From contig NZ_CP014754.1 of assembly GCF_001447155.2 (NCBI RefSeq), forward strand, positions 3,534,001 through 3,598,000: a stretch of DNA of 64,000 nt, given 5' to 3'. Within the stretch, counting starts at the first letter, position 1, and each line of letters starts with the position of its first letter. This DNA is from Marinobacter sp. LQ44. GTDB taxonomy: Bacteria > Pseudomonadota > Gammaproteobacteria > Pseudomonadales > Oleiphilaceae. A program made the position numbers and the translations under genes. Shown piece by piece: positions 53,573 to 63,399 of the stretch. Below the pieces are notes generated by a model that saw only the letters and a list, made by a program, of their open reading frames with translations, made no database searches and was not told where the DNA came from.

Positions 53573-54379
53573 TCAGCCGCCTCTCTGGAACAGCAGTTCC
53601 AGCACGAATTTGCTGCCGTAGAATGCCAGCATGAGCAAGGCGCACCCGGCCAGAGTCCAGCGGCTGGCGGTCATTCCCCGCCAGCCTTTGGTGTACCGGC
53701 CTACCAGCAGGCCAATAAACACCATAAGCGAGAGCATGGAAAACAGCGTTTTGTGGGCCAGGTCCTGGGCAAACAAGTCTTCGATGAAGACTGCTCCGGT
53801 GACAATGGCCAGTACCAGCAGGACAACGCCCGCCCAGACCATTTCGAACAGCAGGGATTCCATGGTTTGCAGTGGTGGCAGGTTGCGGACCAGCAGGCTG
53901 TTGTAGTTGTGTTTGAGCTGCCGGTTCTGGAAATAAAGCAGTACCGCCTGAATGGCCGCCAGGGTGAACAGGCTGTAAGCTGTCACTGAAAGCGCGATGT
54001 GCGACAGCATGCCATAGCTCTGGTCCGGCGCAAGGCGGGAAGGGGTCTGGGTGATCAGTGTCATCACAATCGTCAGTGCCGCGATTGGGTAAGCCCCGAG
54101 GAACAGGCTTGCGACGGGCTTGGTCAGGTTCAGTCCCAATAACAAAAACACGATCAGCCAGGAAATGAGCACGGAACTTTTGAAGAAGCTCAAATCGAAG
54201 CCGCCATCCATGTGCACGGTCTGGGCAATCAGCAGGCCATGGCCAATCAGTGCCAGGATGCCGATCAGGGTGGTGATGGCCAGATTACTCTGTACCCGCC
54301 CCCTGAAATGCAGAGCCTGCAGGGCGGTTCCAACGCTGTAAAGAAAGAGTGCGGTAACCGCGAGAATCAGCGTTCCCAT
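53573..54379 (-). CDS. CcsA/YpjD-family inner-membrane cytochrome c assembly-like protein
   Basis: This encodes 268 residues from ATG 54379, six bases after AAGGA. Eight membrane segments are predicted. The region HIALSVTAYSLFTLAAIQAVLLYFQNRQL and the later LAHKTLFSMLSLMVFIGLLVGRYTKGWRG carry histidines and the arrangement typical of CcsA-type haem handling proteins. In pseudomonads this gene also lies between corC and ffh. Whether it truly handles haem is not shown by sequence alone. Confidence 0.82.
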   Translation of the reverse strand: MGTLILAVTALFLYSVGTALQALHFRGRVQSNLAITTLIGILALIGHGLLIAQTVHMDGGFDLSFFKSSVLISWLIVFLLLGLNLTKPVASLFLGAYPIAALTIVMTLITQTPSRLAPDQSYGMLSHIALSVTAYSLFTLAAIQAVLLYFQNRQLKHNYNSLLVRNLPPLQTMESLLFEMVWAGVVLLVLAIVTGAVFIEDLFAQDLAHKTLFSMLSLMVFIGLLVGRYTKGWRGMTASRWTLAGCALLMLAFYGSKFVLELLFQRGG

Positions 54380-54538
54380 GACATCCTTAGTGTATTGCCT
54401 TGTAATGAAAGCGGGCACGGAGTTGTTCAGAGGCTCCGTAGTCTGGGTATAATGTCGCGATTATGCAACAGGAATCAAGCAGCCCGGGCTGGCTTCTTGA
54501 TTTGTGTGAACAATTTCTCCGGGGTACGGAAGAGCAAC

Positions 54539-55924
54539 ATGTTTGAGAACCTCCAGGACCGGCTATCCGGTAGCTTGCGCAAGATCTCCGGCCAGGCACG
54601 CCTGACCGACGACAACATCAAAGACACGCTTCGCGAAGTTCGTATGGCGCTGCTGGAAGCGGACGTCGCGCTGCCGGTAGTCAAGGATTTCATCGAAGGT
54701 GTCCGGCACCGCGCTATTGGTCAGGAAGTCCAGCGCAGCCTCACGCCGGGCCAGGTGTTTGTAAAGGTTGTCCAGCAGGAGCTGGAGCGTGTGATGGGCG
54801 AGGGCAATGAATCCCTCAACCTGTCTACCCGGCCGCCGGCGGTGATCATGATGGCTGGCTTGCAGGGGGCTGGTAAAACCACGACGGTCGCCAAGCTCTC
54901 CCGCTTCCTTAAAGAGCGTCAGAAAAAATCCGTGCTGGTGGTCAGTGCCGATATCTATCGGCCGGCGGCCATCCGGCAGCTGGAAACCCTGGCCGGTGAA
55001 GTGGGAGTCGAGTTTTTCCCCAGCACCACCGAACAGGACCCCGTGGACATTGCGAACGGGGCGATTGAGGCGGCGCGCCGCAAGCATATCGATGTGGTGA
55101 TTCTCGATACCGCCGGGCGTCTGCACGTAGACGAGCAGATGATGGGTGAGATCGGTCGGCTGCATAAGGCCGTGAACCCGGTGGAAACCCTGTTCGTGGT
55201 TGACGCCATGACCGGTCAGGATGCCGCCAATACCGCCAAGGCGTTCAACGATGCCCTGCCGTTGACCGGTGTGGTGCTGACCAAGACCGATGGCGACGCC
55301 CGGGGCGGCGCGGCGCTGTCTGTACGCCATATCACTGGCAAGCCGATCAAGTTCCTGGGTGTTGGTGAGAAATCCGATGCCCTGGAGCCGTTTTATCCAG
55401 ACCGTGTTGCGTCCCGCATTCTGGGTATGGGCGATGTGCTTTCCCTTATTGAGGAAGCCGAGCGCAAGCTGGATAAACAGAAGGCCGAGAAACTTACCAA
55501 AAAGATCAAGAAGGGTAAGGGCTTTGATCTGGAGGATTTTCGCGACCAGCTCCAGCAAATGAAGAACATGGGTGGCATTGGCGGCCTGCTGGACAAGTTG
55601 CCGGGCATGGGGCAGATGGCCCAGATGGCGCAGCAGCAGGTCAATGACAAGTCGGTTGGCCGGATGGAAGCCATCATCTGCTCCATGACGCCCAAGGAGC
55701 GCCGTTACCCGGATGTGATCAACAACTCCCGCAAACGCCGGATTGCCGCCGGCTCCGGCACCCAGATACAGGACGTGAATCGACTGCTGAAGCAGCACAA
55801 GCAGATGCAGAAGATGATGAAGAAATTTGGCAAGAAAGGCGGAATGGCCAACATGATGCGTGGTCTTGGTGGTATGATGCCGCCCGGCGGCGGTGGTGGC
55901 ATGCCCCCGTTCGGCCGTATGTAA
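54539..55924 (+). CDS. ffh: Signal recognition particle protein Ffh
   Basis: This encodes 461 residues from ATG 54539 (MFENLQDRLSGSL). N domain (1-90), GTPase G domain with GLQGAGKTTTVAKL (about 107), DTAGRLHVDEQMM and TKTDGDARGG, and a methionine-rich M domain from about 330 that binds 4.5S RNA and signal sequences. The C-terminus is a Gly/Met/Pro-rich tail (MRGLGGMMPPGGGGG). It targets nascent membrane proteins to the translocon with FtsY. Confidence 0.96.
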   Translation: MFENLQDRLSGSLRKISGQARLTDDNIKDTLREVRMALLEADVALPVVKDFIEGVRHRAIGQEVQRSLTPGQVFVKVVQQELERVMGEGNESLNLSTRPPAVIMMAGLQGAGKTTTVAKLSRFLKERQKKSVLVVSADIYRPAAIRQLETLAGEVGVEFFPSTTEQDPVDIANGAIEAARRKHIDVVILDTAGRLHVDEQMMGEIGRLHKAVNPVETLFVVDAMTGQDAANTAKAFNDALPLTGVVLTKTDGDARGGAALSVRHITGKPIKFLGVGEKSDALEPFYPDRVASRILGMGDVLSLIEEAERKLDKQKAEKLTKKIKKGKGFDLEDFRDQLQQMKNMGGIGGLLDKLPGMGQMAQMAQQQVNDKSVGRMEAIICSMTPKERRYPDVINNSRKRRIAAGSGTQIQDVNRLLKQHKQMQKMMKKFGKKGGMANMMRGLGGMMPPGGGGGMPPFGRM

Positions 55925-55943
55925 AAAGCCTTACATATAAAAT

Positions 55944-55970
55944 GGGGAAACCGAGCGTTTCCCTGTTTTC
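55944..55970 (+). terminator. Intrinsic terminator after ffh
   Basis: GGGAAAC and GTTTCCC pair around CGAGC, followed by TGTTTTC. It lies 20 bp after the ffh stop and before the rpsP promoter region. The T-run is interrupted, so it may be a weak terminator. Confidence 0.5.
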
Positions 55971-56089
55971 ATGGGCGCTTTTTTGGCATAGAATAGCGCC
56001 CCTTTCGAGTATGGGTCTTCTCGTCAGCCGCCAGTCGGCATGGTGAGAATCGTACAAAGTTCGTACAACAGAACAGGATATTGGTCGAA

Positions 56090-56329
56090 ATGGTAACAAT
56101 CCGTTTGGCTCGTGGCGGCTCCAAGAAGCGCCCGTTCTACCATCTGACAGTCACTGACAGCCGTAACTCCCGTGACGGCCGTTTCATTGAGCGTGTTGGT
56201 TTCTTTAACCCGGTTGCCCGCGGCCAGGAAGAGCGTCTGCGTGTAAATCGTGAGCGCGTTGATTTCTGGCTGGGCCAGGGCGCCCAGGCAAGCGATCGCG
56301 TTGCCCAGCTGCTGAAAACTGCTGGTTAA
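56090..56329 (+). CDS. rpsP: 30S ribosomal protein S16
   Basis: This encodes 79 residues from ATG 56090 ([19 protein letters not shown]); a TTG nine bases upstream would add three residues. Sequence and length are typical of bS16. It is the first gene of the conserved rpsP-rimM-trmD-rplS operon, linking ribosomal proteins with rRNA and tRNA maturation. Confidence 0.97.
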   Translation: MVTIRLARGGSKKRPFYHLTVTDSRNSRDGRFIERVGFFNPVARGQEERLRVNRERVDFWLGQGAQASDRVAQLLKTAG

Positions 56330-56358
56330 TTGCACGTAAAGACCGGGGTTTGACAGGC

Positions 56359-56886
56359 ATGACACAGCATCCACAGGAAACTGTGATCGGCCAGATCACC
56401 TCGGTGTTCGGGGTCAAGGGTTGGCTTAAAGTCTTCTCTTACACTGAGCCCCGGGAAGGGATACTCACTTATCGTGACTGGACTTTGGTTCTTGACGGTA
56501 AGCGCATCCCGGTAAAGCTTGAGGAGGGTCGCCGCCAGGGGCAGGGGATCGTCGTCAGGCTTAAAGGTATTGATGACCGTGAGCTGGCCCGTTCTTATGG
56601 CGGTGCAGAGATCCGGGTTCCGACTGAGCAGCTGCCGGAGTTGCCCGAAGGGGAATTCTATTGGCACCAGCTGGAGGGACTTGAAGTGTTCACGGTTGAA
56701 GGTGAGTGCCTGGGTAAGGTGCATCACCTGCTGGAAACAGGCTCCAACGATGTCCTGGTGGTGCACGCAACTGCGAGCTCCATTGACCAGCGCGAACGGC
56801 TTATCCCCTATCTGCCTGATCAGGTGGTTCAGGGGGTGGATCTGGACAACTCGCGCATGGTGGTCGACTGGGATCCGGAGTTCTGA
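56359..56886 (+). CDS. rimM: Ribosome maturation factor RimM
   Basis: This encodes 175 residues from ATG 56359. N-terminal RimM barrel (IGQITSVFGVKGWLKVFSYT) and C-terminal PRC-barrel (FYWHQLEGLEVFTVEGECLG, then LIPYLPDQVVQGVDL). It helps fold the 30S head, with S19 as partner. It lies between rpsP and trmD at short spacing. Confidence 0.95.
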   Translation: MTQHPQETVIGQITSVFGVKGWLKVFSYTEPREGILTYRDWTLVLDGKRIPVKLEEGRRQGQGIVVRLKGIDDRELARSYGGAEIRVPTEQLPELPEGEFYWHQLEGLEVFTVEGECLGKVHHLLETGSNDVLVVHATASSIDQRERLIPYLPDQVVQGVDLDNSRMVVDWDPEF

Positions 56887-56889
56887 CGG

Positions 56890-57648
56890 GTGTGGATTGG
56901 CGCGGTCAGTCTGTTCCCGGATATGTTTTATGCGGTGACGGATTACGGTATTACCGGTAGGGCAGTTCGTGAAGGGTTACTGACCTTCAGGTGCTGGAAT
57001 CCCCGGGATTATACCCACGACCGACATCGCACGGTGGATGACCGGCCCTATGGCGGCGGTCCTGGAATGCTAATGAAAATTCAGCCACTCCGGGACGCCA
57101 TTCATGAGGCCAGGGCATCGGCACCCGGCAAGGCCTGTGTGGTCTACCTCTCGCCGCAGGGTGAGAGGCTGGATCAGTCGGTGGTGGATTCTCTGGCCGC
57201 CGAACAGCAGCTGATTCTCGTTGCCGGTCGTTACGAAGGCGTCGATGAGCGCCTGATATCGGCGGAAGTCGACCGGGAAGTGTCTCTGGGAGATTTTGTT
57301 CTCTCAGGTGGCGAACTGGCGGCAATGGCTGTGATTGATGCGGTAACACGCCTCATCCCCGGAGCGCTGGGTCATGCGCAGTCAGCGGAGCAGGATTCCT
57401 TTGCTGACGGTTTGCTGGATTGTCCGCACTATACCCGGCCCGAGGTTTACGAAGGTCAGGCGGTGCCGGAAGTTCTTTTGGGCGGTCACCATGAACAGAT
57501 CCGGCGTTGGCGATTGAAAGAATCGTTGAGGCGAACCCGGGAGCGACGCCCCGACCTGCTGGAAAAGCGGGTGCTTACGGAAGAAGAGCGTCAGCTTCTG
57601 GAAGAAATTTTGAACGAACCGGGTGTCTCTGAGTCATCAGGGCATTGA
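56890..57648 (+). CDS. trmD: tRNA (guanine37-N1)-methyltransferase
   Basis: This encodes 252 residues from GTG 56890, giving [13 protein letters not shown], the usual TrmD start. It has the SPOUT knot and S-adenosylmethionine site with [28 protein letters not shown] and [15 protein letters not shown]. It methylates G37 next to the anticodon and prevents frameshifting. It begins 3 bp after the rimM stop. Confidence 0.95.
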   Translation: MWIGAVSLFPDMFYAVTDYGITGRAVREGLLTFRCWNPRDYTHDRHRTVDDRPYGGGPGMLMKIQPLRDAIHEARASAPGKACVVYLSPQGERLDQSVVDSLAAEQQLILVAGRYEGVDERLISAEVDREVSLGDFVLSGGELAAMAVIDAVTRLIPGALGHAQSAEQDSFADGLLDCPHYTRPEVYEGQAVPEVLLGGHHEQIRRWRLKESLRRTRERRPDLLEKRVLTEEERQLLEEILNEPGVSESSGH

Positions 57649-57673
57649 AAGATTGGGTATCAGGAGCATTACG

Positions 57674-58030
57674 ATGAGCGGCAAGAACAACATCATCAGT
57701 CAACTTGAAGCAGAACAGATGACCAAGGAAATCCCTGCGTTCGCGCCGGGTGATACCGTGGTTGTTCAGGTTCGCGTAACTGAAGGTAACCGTGAGCGTC
57801 TGCAGGCGTTTGAAGGCGTGGTTATCGGCAAGCGCAACCGTGGCATGAACTCTTCCTTCACCGTTCGTAAGATCTCTTACGGCGTGGGCGTTGAGCGTAC
57901 TTTCCAGACCTTCTCCAAGCTGATTGACAGCGTGAGCGTGAAGCGTCGTGGTGACGTGCGTCAGGCCAAGCTTTACTACCTGCGCGACCTGTCTGGTAAG
58001 GCAGCTCGTATCAAGGAAAAGCTTAACTGA
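57674..58030 (+). CDS. rplS: 50S ribosomal protein L19
   Basis: This encodes 118 residues from ATG 57674, behind AGGAG. The sequence [23 protein letters not shown] and [12 protein letters not shown] is typical of bL19, which sits at the 30S-50S interface. It is the last gene of the rpsP operon; a strong terminator follows. Confidence 0.97.
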   Translation: MSGKNNIISQLEAEQMTKEIPAFAPGDTVVVQVRVTEGNRERLQAFEGVVIGKRNRGMNSSFTVRKISYGVGVERTFQTFSKLIDSVSVKRRGDVRQAKLYYLRDLSGKAARIKEKLN

Positions 58031-58059
58031 TTCAGGCCTCTGGCCAATCGGTTGGAAAA

Positions 58060-58089
58060 AAGCAGCCTCGAGGGGCTGCTTTTTTTGTT
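58060..58089 (+). terminator. Intrinsic terminator after rplS
   Basis: AGCAGCC and GGCTGCT pair around a short loop, followed by seven T's. It ends the rpsP operon. It is also the likely landing site of the group II intron that begins directly after the T-run. Confidence 0.85.
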
Positions 58090-60166
58090 TGCCCGGCGAA
58101 GCCGGCAAACCCGGCCATCTGAAAGAAGATGGCGTCACCCCGACTGAGGGGAAGACAATCCGACTGGCAAGGGCGTCACTGGCCAACGGTGGGGCCTGAA
58201 GGAAGCCATAGGAAGTTAACGGTACACAACGCAAGTGAACCTGCTTCGGCAGTCCAGGTGGGTTAGCGTGCAAAATAGCGCGACGCCCGATACTCAGTCA
58301 GACCTGTGCTGTGTTTGAGGGTGGCATCGTTAACAGGGAGCCGGTGCAGTAACCGGGGAAGCCTGACACCGAATCCGGCGACGCCGGAGGCTGTGGCGCA
58401 AGGTGAAAGCCGAGGCCGCAGTCGGTGCGAGGTGGCAGATGAAGCCGTAGTAGTGAGGAAGTTCCGGCCTGAGAAGCCTGGTAACAGCGTGGAGGACAAA
58501 ACCGGAATGACCGCTGGCGGAGGTTCAGCGGACCGGTCAGGGTCAAAAGCTCTGATCGGATGCGAAGGGCGGAAGTCATTAACGAGAATGACGGACGACG
58601 AGTGAGAGGTGGACGCTGTGTTCACAAGCTGCCCGACGGGGCAGGGACGTGCACTGGGGTACTGCGGGAACGCAGTGGCTCTGGTGTTCTCCGAACAAGG
58701 GAGTAGAGCGATACCGTGGCGGCAGATTGCCAGAGCGCTAGTACCCGGACGGATCGCCTGAAACAGACCGGCAGCCAGACCGATCCTCGAAGCCGTCACC
58801 ACAGAGATGAGCAGGCATGAGGAAATACTACAGTCTGTACGGGCAGCTGCTGTCAAAGCAACGTCTGTACGAAGCCTTCAGACATGTCAAGCGCAACAAG
58901 GGCGCGGCCGGAATCGATGGGCAGAGCCTGGGTGCGTTTGAGGCGAATCTGGAGGTGGAGCTGTCGTGCCTGTTGCTCGAGCTGAAGGAAAAGCGCTATC
59001 GGGCGCAGCCAGTCAGACGCGTAGCCATCGCCAAGGATGACGGCGGTGAGCGTCTGCTGGGCATTCCGACGGTTCGGGACCGGGTTGTGCAACAGGCGCT
59101 GCGCCGTATTATCGAACCGATCTTCGAGCCGGATTTCCACCCGTCGAGTTACGGGTATCGTCCGGGACGCAGTGGTCACCACGCCATCGGCAAGGCGGAG
59201 TTGTTTATCCGCCGATACCGGCGTGACTGGGTTGTGGACATGGACCTGTCGAAATGCTTCGACACGCTCAACCATGACCTGATCATCCGCCAGTTCCGCC
59301 AACGGATCACGGACGGCAGTGTCCTGTCACTGCTGCGCCAGTTCCTGGAAAGCGGCGTGATGGTGGGGTACCACCTTGAAGAAACGGAGCTGGGAAGCCC
59401 GCAGGGCGGCGTGATCAGCCCGCTGATTGCGAACGTCTATCTGAACGCCTTCGACCAGTTCATGAAAGCCCGGGGTCACCGGATCGTCCGCTACGCGGAC
59501 GACATCCTGATCCTGTGCGGCTCACGAGCGGGCGCGGAGAATGCGTTACGGGTGGCCCAACGCTATCTGGAAGAAGAGCTGAAGCTGACGGTGAACGTCA
59601 CCAAGACCCACATCGCCCACAGCGATGAGGGGGTAAAGTTCCTGGGCGTGGTGATCTACACGAACTACACCCGCATCCAGGACAAGAAGGTGGTGAAACT
59701 CAAGCAGAAGCTGAAAGCGCTGACAAAGCGTAACCGGGGCATCGGGCTTGCGGCGATTATCCGCGAGCTGAATCCGGTGCTACGGGGCTTTGCCAACTAC
59801 TTCCGGGTGGCGAACTGCGCGAGGGTGCTGAAGCAGGTGATGAGTTGGTTAAGGCGGCGCCTGCGCTGCATCCAGCTCAAGCAGTGGAAGAAGCCGGGCC
59901 GGTTGCATCGGAGGCTGAAACAGCTGGGCTATCGCCCGCCGTTTAAGTTCATCAAGATGCAAAGCTGGCGTAATGCGGCTTCACCGCTGGCAAGCCTGGC
60001 CTTACCCAACGCCTATCTGCACAATGAGCTGAGGTTGATGGATCTGACCAAAGTACGAACCGGCATCCCTGTCCCCGAGTTCAGGGCAAGTTAATGGCAT
60101 GAGCCGTATACGTGGTCCGTATGTACGGTTCTGTGAGAGGGATGAGGCGGTGACGCCTCACCCTAC
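58087..60166 (+). mobile_element. Group II intron (class C type)
   Basis: About 2.1 kb. The intron-encoded protein lies at 58817-60094. Downstream is a domain V-like hairpin beginning GAGCCGTATACG and closing TGTACGGTTC (60101-60131), then a domain VI-like hairpin with GAGGCG...CGCCTC (60144-60160) ending near CCCTAC. The 5' side, starting with GTTTGCC paired to GGCAAAC, leads into about 700 nt of structured, GC-rich RNA (domains I-IV) with no other gene. Sitting right after a transcription terminator and lacking an endonuclease domain both fit class C introns. The exact 5' and 3' splice sites are estimates. Confidence 0.8.
58817..60094 (+). CDS. ltrA: Group II intron reverse transcriptase/maturase
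   Basis: This encodes 425 residues. The reverse transcriptase fingers and palm include RNKGAAGIDGQSL, RLLGIPTVRDRVVQQAL, SYGYRPGRSGH, the metal site VVDMDLSKCFDTLNHD, GSPQGGVISPLIANVYL and the catalytic RYADDILILC. The X/maturase domain follows (from about 310; LRGFANYFRVAN). There is no HNH endonuclease domain, in line with class C introns. It helps the intron splice and copy itself to new sites. Confidence 0.92.
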   Translation: MRKYYSLYGQLLSKQRLYEAFRHVKRNKGAAGIDGQSLGAFEANLEVELSCLLLELKEKRYRAQPVRRVAIAKDDGGERLLGIPTVRDRVVQQALRRIIEPIFEPDFHPSSYGYRPGRSGHHAIGKAELFIRRYRRDWVVDMDLSKCFDTLNHDLIIRQFRQRITDGSVLSLLRQFLESGVMVGYHLEETELGSPQGGVISPLIANVYLNAFDQFMKARGHRIVRYADDILILCGSRAGAENALRVAQRYLEEELKLTVNVTKTHIAHSDEGVKFLGVVIYTNYTRIQDKKVVKLKQKLKALTKRNRGIGLAAIIRELNPVLRGFANYFRVANCARVLKQVMSWLRRRLRCIQLKQWKKPGRLHRRLKQLGYRPPFKFIKMQSWRNAASPLASLALPNAYLHNELRLMDLTKVRTGIPVPEFRAS

Positions 60167-60212
60167 TCGTTATGCTGTAATGCCGACAGGCAGCAGTTGA
60201 AGAGGTGTAGCC

Positions 60213-61118
60213 TTGCCCCGGCCAGACGATGAGCAACTGATTACCCGGTTTTCCGATGCCATCTGGCTGGAAGATGGCCTGGGTGAGAAAACCCGTCAAG
60301 CATACGCCAGTGATTTGTTCAGGCTGGCCGATTGGTTGCAGGCCCAGCCAGGTAGCCCAACACTTCGTGATGCCCGGCGCACAGATCTTCTTGCCTGGAT
60401 GTCGAGGGGACTTGCGGATGGACTCAAAACCAGTACCGCAGCCAGGCGGCTGTCTGGTATCCGTCGCTTCTATCGGTTCCTGCTTCGTGAAGGGCTGATT
60501 GCCGAAGATCCGACGCTCCGGATTGACAGTCCGCGTTTGCCCAGGCGGCTGCCGGATACCCTGACAGAAGATGACGTGGAAGCCTTGCTCACTGAGCCGG
60601 ACCCAGAGGAACCGATTGAGCTGCGTGACCGGGCCATGTTGGAAATTCTGTACGGTTGCGGGCTTCGAGTGTCTGAGCTGACCGGCTTGACCGTTGATCA
60701 GGTTAATCTGCGTCAAGGGGTTGTCCGCATCAGTGGTAAAGGCGATAAGGAACGGCTGGTTCCGCTGGGCGAAGAGGCGGTGGACTGGTTGGTTCGCTAC
60801 ATGAAAGAGGCCCGCAACGAGTTGTTGAAGGGCAAAAGTAGTAACGCTCTGTTTCCCGGAAATCGGGCCACGGCCATGACGCGCCAGACTTTCTGGCACC
60901 GAATCAAGCATTATTCAACTCGTGCCGGCATCCACAAGCCCCTTTCGCCACATACCCTGCGCCATGCCTTCGCTACGCATTTGCTGAATCGCGGGGCGGA
61001 TCTGCGGGTGGTGCAGATGCTGCTGGGGCATTCCGATCTTTCAACCACTCAGATCTACACCCATGTGGCGCGCCAGCGGCTTCAGGATTTGCACCAGGCA
61101 CACCATCCCCGGGGCTAA
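60213..61118 (+). CDS. xerD: Site-specific tyrosine recombinase XerD
   Basis: This encodes 301 residues from TTG 60213, seven bases after AAGAGGTG. N-terminal SAM-like domain, then the catalytic domain with GLRVSELTGL (Arg), GKGDKERLVPLG (Lys), HTLRHAFATHLL (His-x-x-Arg), LLGHSDLSTTQIYTHV (His and nucleophile Tyr). Length and the arrangement before dsbC fit XerD rather than XerC. With XerC it resolves chromosome dimers at dif under FtsK control. The intron lies between it and rplS. Confidence 0.93.
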   Translation: MPRPDDEQLITRFSDAIWLEDGLGEKTRQAYASDLFRLADWLQAQPGSPTLRDARRTDLLAWMSRGLADGLKTSTAARRLSGIRRFYRFLLREGLIAEDPTLRIDSPRLPRRLPDTLTEDDVEALLTEPDPEEPIELRDRAMLEILYGCGLRVSELTGLTVDQVNLRQGVVRISGKGDKERLVPLGEEAVDWLVRYMKEARNELLKGKSSNALFPGNRATAMTRQTFWHRIKHYSTRAGIHKPLSPHTLRHAFATHLLNRGADLRVVQMLLGHSDLSTTQIYTHVARQRLQDLHQAHHPRG

Positions 61119-61208
61119 TCTGGTATGTTAGCCAGATGAACTTTTGCTGAGTGGCGGTGTCGCATCACAAGGTTTCGAAATTACAAACACAGAAGGTAAG
61201 TAAAACCC

Positions 61209-61943
61209 ATGAATCTGAATATTGTGGCTGTTGTGGCGGGTCTGGTGTTGTCACTGACCGGTGTTTCCGCGGTGAACGCTGCCGATACCGAGGATCGAAT
61301 TGCCAAGCGGCTGATGGATGCGGTGCCGGGTCTGAAAGTGACCTCGGTGCGGGAATCCGAGGCGGCCGGCCTTTACGAAGTGCAGAGCAACAATGGCGAC
61401 ACCATTTACACCACGGCCGACGGTGTATACCTGCTGACCGGTGATCTTTTGAAGATTACAGAGAGTGGTATTGCCAACGTGTCAGAGGCATCGCGGGCCG
61501 GGCAGCGCAAAGAGCAGATGGCCGCGTTTGCCGGCAAGGGCGTGATTACCTACCCGGCCAAGGGTGAGCAGAAGGCGGTGATTGATGTGTTTACCGACAT
61601 TGATTGCCCCTACTGCCGGAAAATGCACGATGAAGTGCCTCAGCTAAACGACTATGGCATCACCGTGAACTACTACGGTTTTCCTCGTTCCGGCCCTGGA
61701 ACTCCCTCATTCAGAAAGTACGTGTCGGTCTGGTGCGCCGAGGATCAGCAAGAAGCCATGGACGCCGCCAAGGGTGGCAAGTCTGTGCCCCAGAAAAGCT
61801 GTGAGAACCCAGTCGAGGAACAGTATCGCCTGGGTGGCCAGGTAGGGGTCACCGGTACGCCAGCCATTCTTCTCGAAGACGGTAACATGGTCCGGGGCTA
61901 CGTACCTGCGCGTAACCTGGCCGAGGGTCTCGGGATTCTGTAA
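61209..61943 (+). CDS. dsbC: Thiol:disulfide interchange protein DsbC
   Basis: This encodes 244 residues with a signal peptide ending near AVNAAD (about 24). An N-terminal dimerisation domain (about 25-85; LKVTSVRESEAAGLYEV) precedes a thioredoxin-fold domain with the active site DIDCPYCRKMH near residue 135 and a cis-proline VTGTPAILLEDG. Further cysteines near 175 and 198 form the structural pair. It is the periplasmic disulfide isomerase, kept reduced by DsbD. It lies between xerD and hom, as in pseudomonads. Confidence 0.95.
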   Translation: MNLNIVAVVAGLVLSLTGVSAVNAADTEDRIAKRLMDAVPGLKVTSVRESEAAGLYEVQSNNGDTIYTTADGVYLLTGDLLKITESGIANVSEASRAGQRKEQMAAFAGKGVITYPAKGEQKAVIDVFTDIDCPYCRKMHDEVPQLNDYGITVNYYGFPRSGPGTPSFRKYVSVWCAEDQQEAMDAAKGGKSVPQKSCENPVEEQYRLGGQVGVTGTPAILLEDGNMVRGYVPARNLAEGLGIL

Positions 61944-62086
61944 TTGTCCCCGGCGCTGTCGCACAGCTCCGGCGTTTATCGTATTAACTGCAACTGATTC
62001 AGGGCTTATTCAGAGGGCCCCGAATCGGTATACTATTGCCCGTTATTGCAATCCATCAGCACCCCATCGGGATCAGAGGTGAGAGC

Positions 62087-63388
62087 TTGAAAGACGTTAA
62101 TGTCGGAATTTGCGGACTGGGAACCGTTGGCGGCGGTACATTCAATGTCCTGACTCGCAATGCCGCGATTATTGCCGGCCGTGCGGGCTGTAATATCCGG
62201 ATTACCCGGGTGGCCAGCCGCCAACGCCGGGATGACCTGGAGCTTGGCAGCGTTCCTTTCAGTACCGACATCTTCGATGTGGTGAATGATCCTGACATTG
62301 ACATCGTGGTTGAGCTGATTGGTGGCTATGATGCCGCCAAAGAGCTAGTTCTGGCTGCGATTGCCCAGGGCAAGCACGTGGTGACCGCCAACAAGGCGCT
62401 GATTGCTGTGCACGGCAACGAAATTTTTGAGGCAGCGGAGAAGGCCGGCGTGGTTGTCGCCTACGAAGCCGGCGTGGCCGGCGGTATTCCAGTGATCAAG
62501 GCGGTACGTGAAGGCCTGGCGGCCAACCGTATCGATACCATTGCCGGTATCATCAACGGTACGGGTAACTATATTCTGACCGAGATGCGCGCTGGTCGTG
62601 AGTTTGGCGAAGTGCTGAAAGAAGCCCAGGCCCTGGGTTACGCCGAAGCCGATCCGACCTTCGATGTTGAAGGCATCGACGCAGCCCACAAGTTGACCAT
62701 CCTGGCCGCGTCAGGTTTTGGCGTACCGCTGCAATTCGAGAAAGCCTACACCGAGGGCATTTCCGGCATTACGCCTTACGACATTTCCCATGCCGAGTTG
62801 CTCGGCTATCGGGTAAAGCACCTGGGTATTGCCCGTCGTCGTGATGACGGTATCGAGTTGCGTGTCCACCCAACGCTGGTGCCGCAAAGCCACCTGATTG
62901 CCCAGGTGGATGGTGTACTCAACGCGGTCCTGGTAGACGGCGACGCCGTTGGCCAGACCATGTACTACGGCCCTGGTGCCGGTGACGAGGCCACAGCATC
63001 TGCGGTGATTGCAGACATTATTGATGTGGCCCGCGCGGTTGCCAGCAACAGTCTGCAGCGTGTTCCTTATCTGGGCTTCAGCCCGGAGGCTCTGGAAGAC
63101 CTGTCAGTTCTGCCGATGGAGGACGTGCAGTCGGCTTACTACCTGCGTATTCAGGCCTTTGATCATCCGGGTGTGCTGGCCAAGATTGCCGCGATCCTGA
63201 GTGAGCATGGCATCAACATTGAATCGATCATGCAGAAAGAATCCGAATTCAAGGATGGCCGCATCCCGGTCATCATCCTGACCCACACGGTTCAGGAACG
63301 CCAGATGAACCTGGCCATCGAGGAAATGGAAGCCCTGGCCGACATCGATGGCAAGGTTGTCCGCATCCGCGCTGAAAACTTTAACTGA
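62087..63388 (+). CDS. hom: Homoserine dehydrogenase
   Basis: This encodes 433 residues from TTG 62087 (MKDVNVGICGLGTVG), with AGAGGTGAG just upstream; the frame is open 17 codons further back without a ribosome site. NAD(P)-binding Rossmann domain (GLGTVGGGTFNVL), catalytic domain (AYEAGVAGGIPVIKAVREGL, INGTGNYILTEM, DPTFDVEGIDAAHKL), and a C-terminal ACT domain (about 350-430; HPGVLAKIAAILSEHGINIESI) that allows feedback by threonine. It makes homoserine from aspartate semialdehyde. Confidence 0.95.
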   Translation: MKDVNVGICGLGTVGGGTFNVLTRNAAIIAGRAGCNIRITRVASRQRRDDLELGSVPFSTDIFDVVNDPDIDIVVELIGGYDAAKELVLAAIAQGKHVVTANKALIAVHGNEIFEAAEKAGVVVAYEAGVAGGIPVIKAVREGLAANRIDTIAGIINGTGNYILTEMRAGREFGEVLKEAQALGYAEADPTFDVEGIDAAHKLTILAASGFGVPLQFEKAYTEGISGITPYDISHAELLGYRVKHLGIARRRDDGIELRVHPTLVPQSHLIAQVDGVLNAVLVDGDAVGQTMYYGPGAGDEATASAVIADIIDVARAVASNSLQRVPYLGFSPEALEDLSVLPMEDVQSAYYLRIQAFDHPGVLAKIAAILSEHGINIESIMQKESEFKDGRIPVIILTHTVQERQMNLAIEEMEALADIDGKVVRIRAENFN

Positions 63389-63399
63389 CAGGTACGCAC

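Noticed and set aside
54563..55798. Open frame of 411 codons opposite ffh
   Set aside because: Antisense to a highly conserved essential gene; composition (His, Leu, Gln rich) is that of a shadow frame.
60119..60170. Domain VI hairpin as an intrinsic terminator
   Set aside because: No T-run follows, and its position right after a domain V-like hairpin at the intron's 3' end explains it better.
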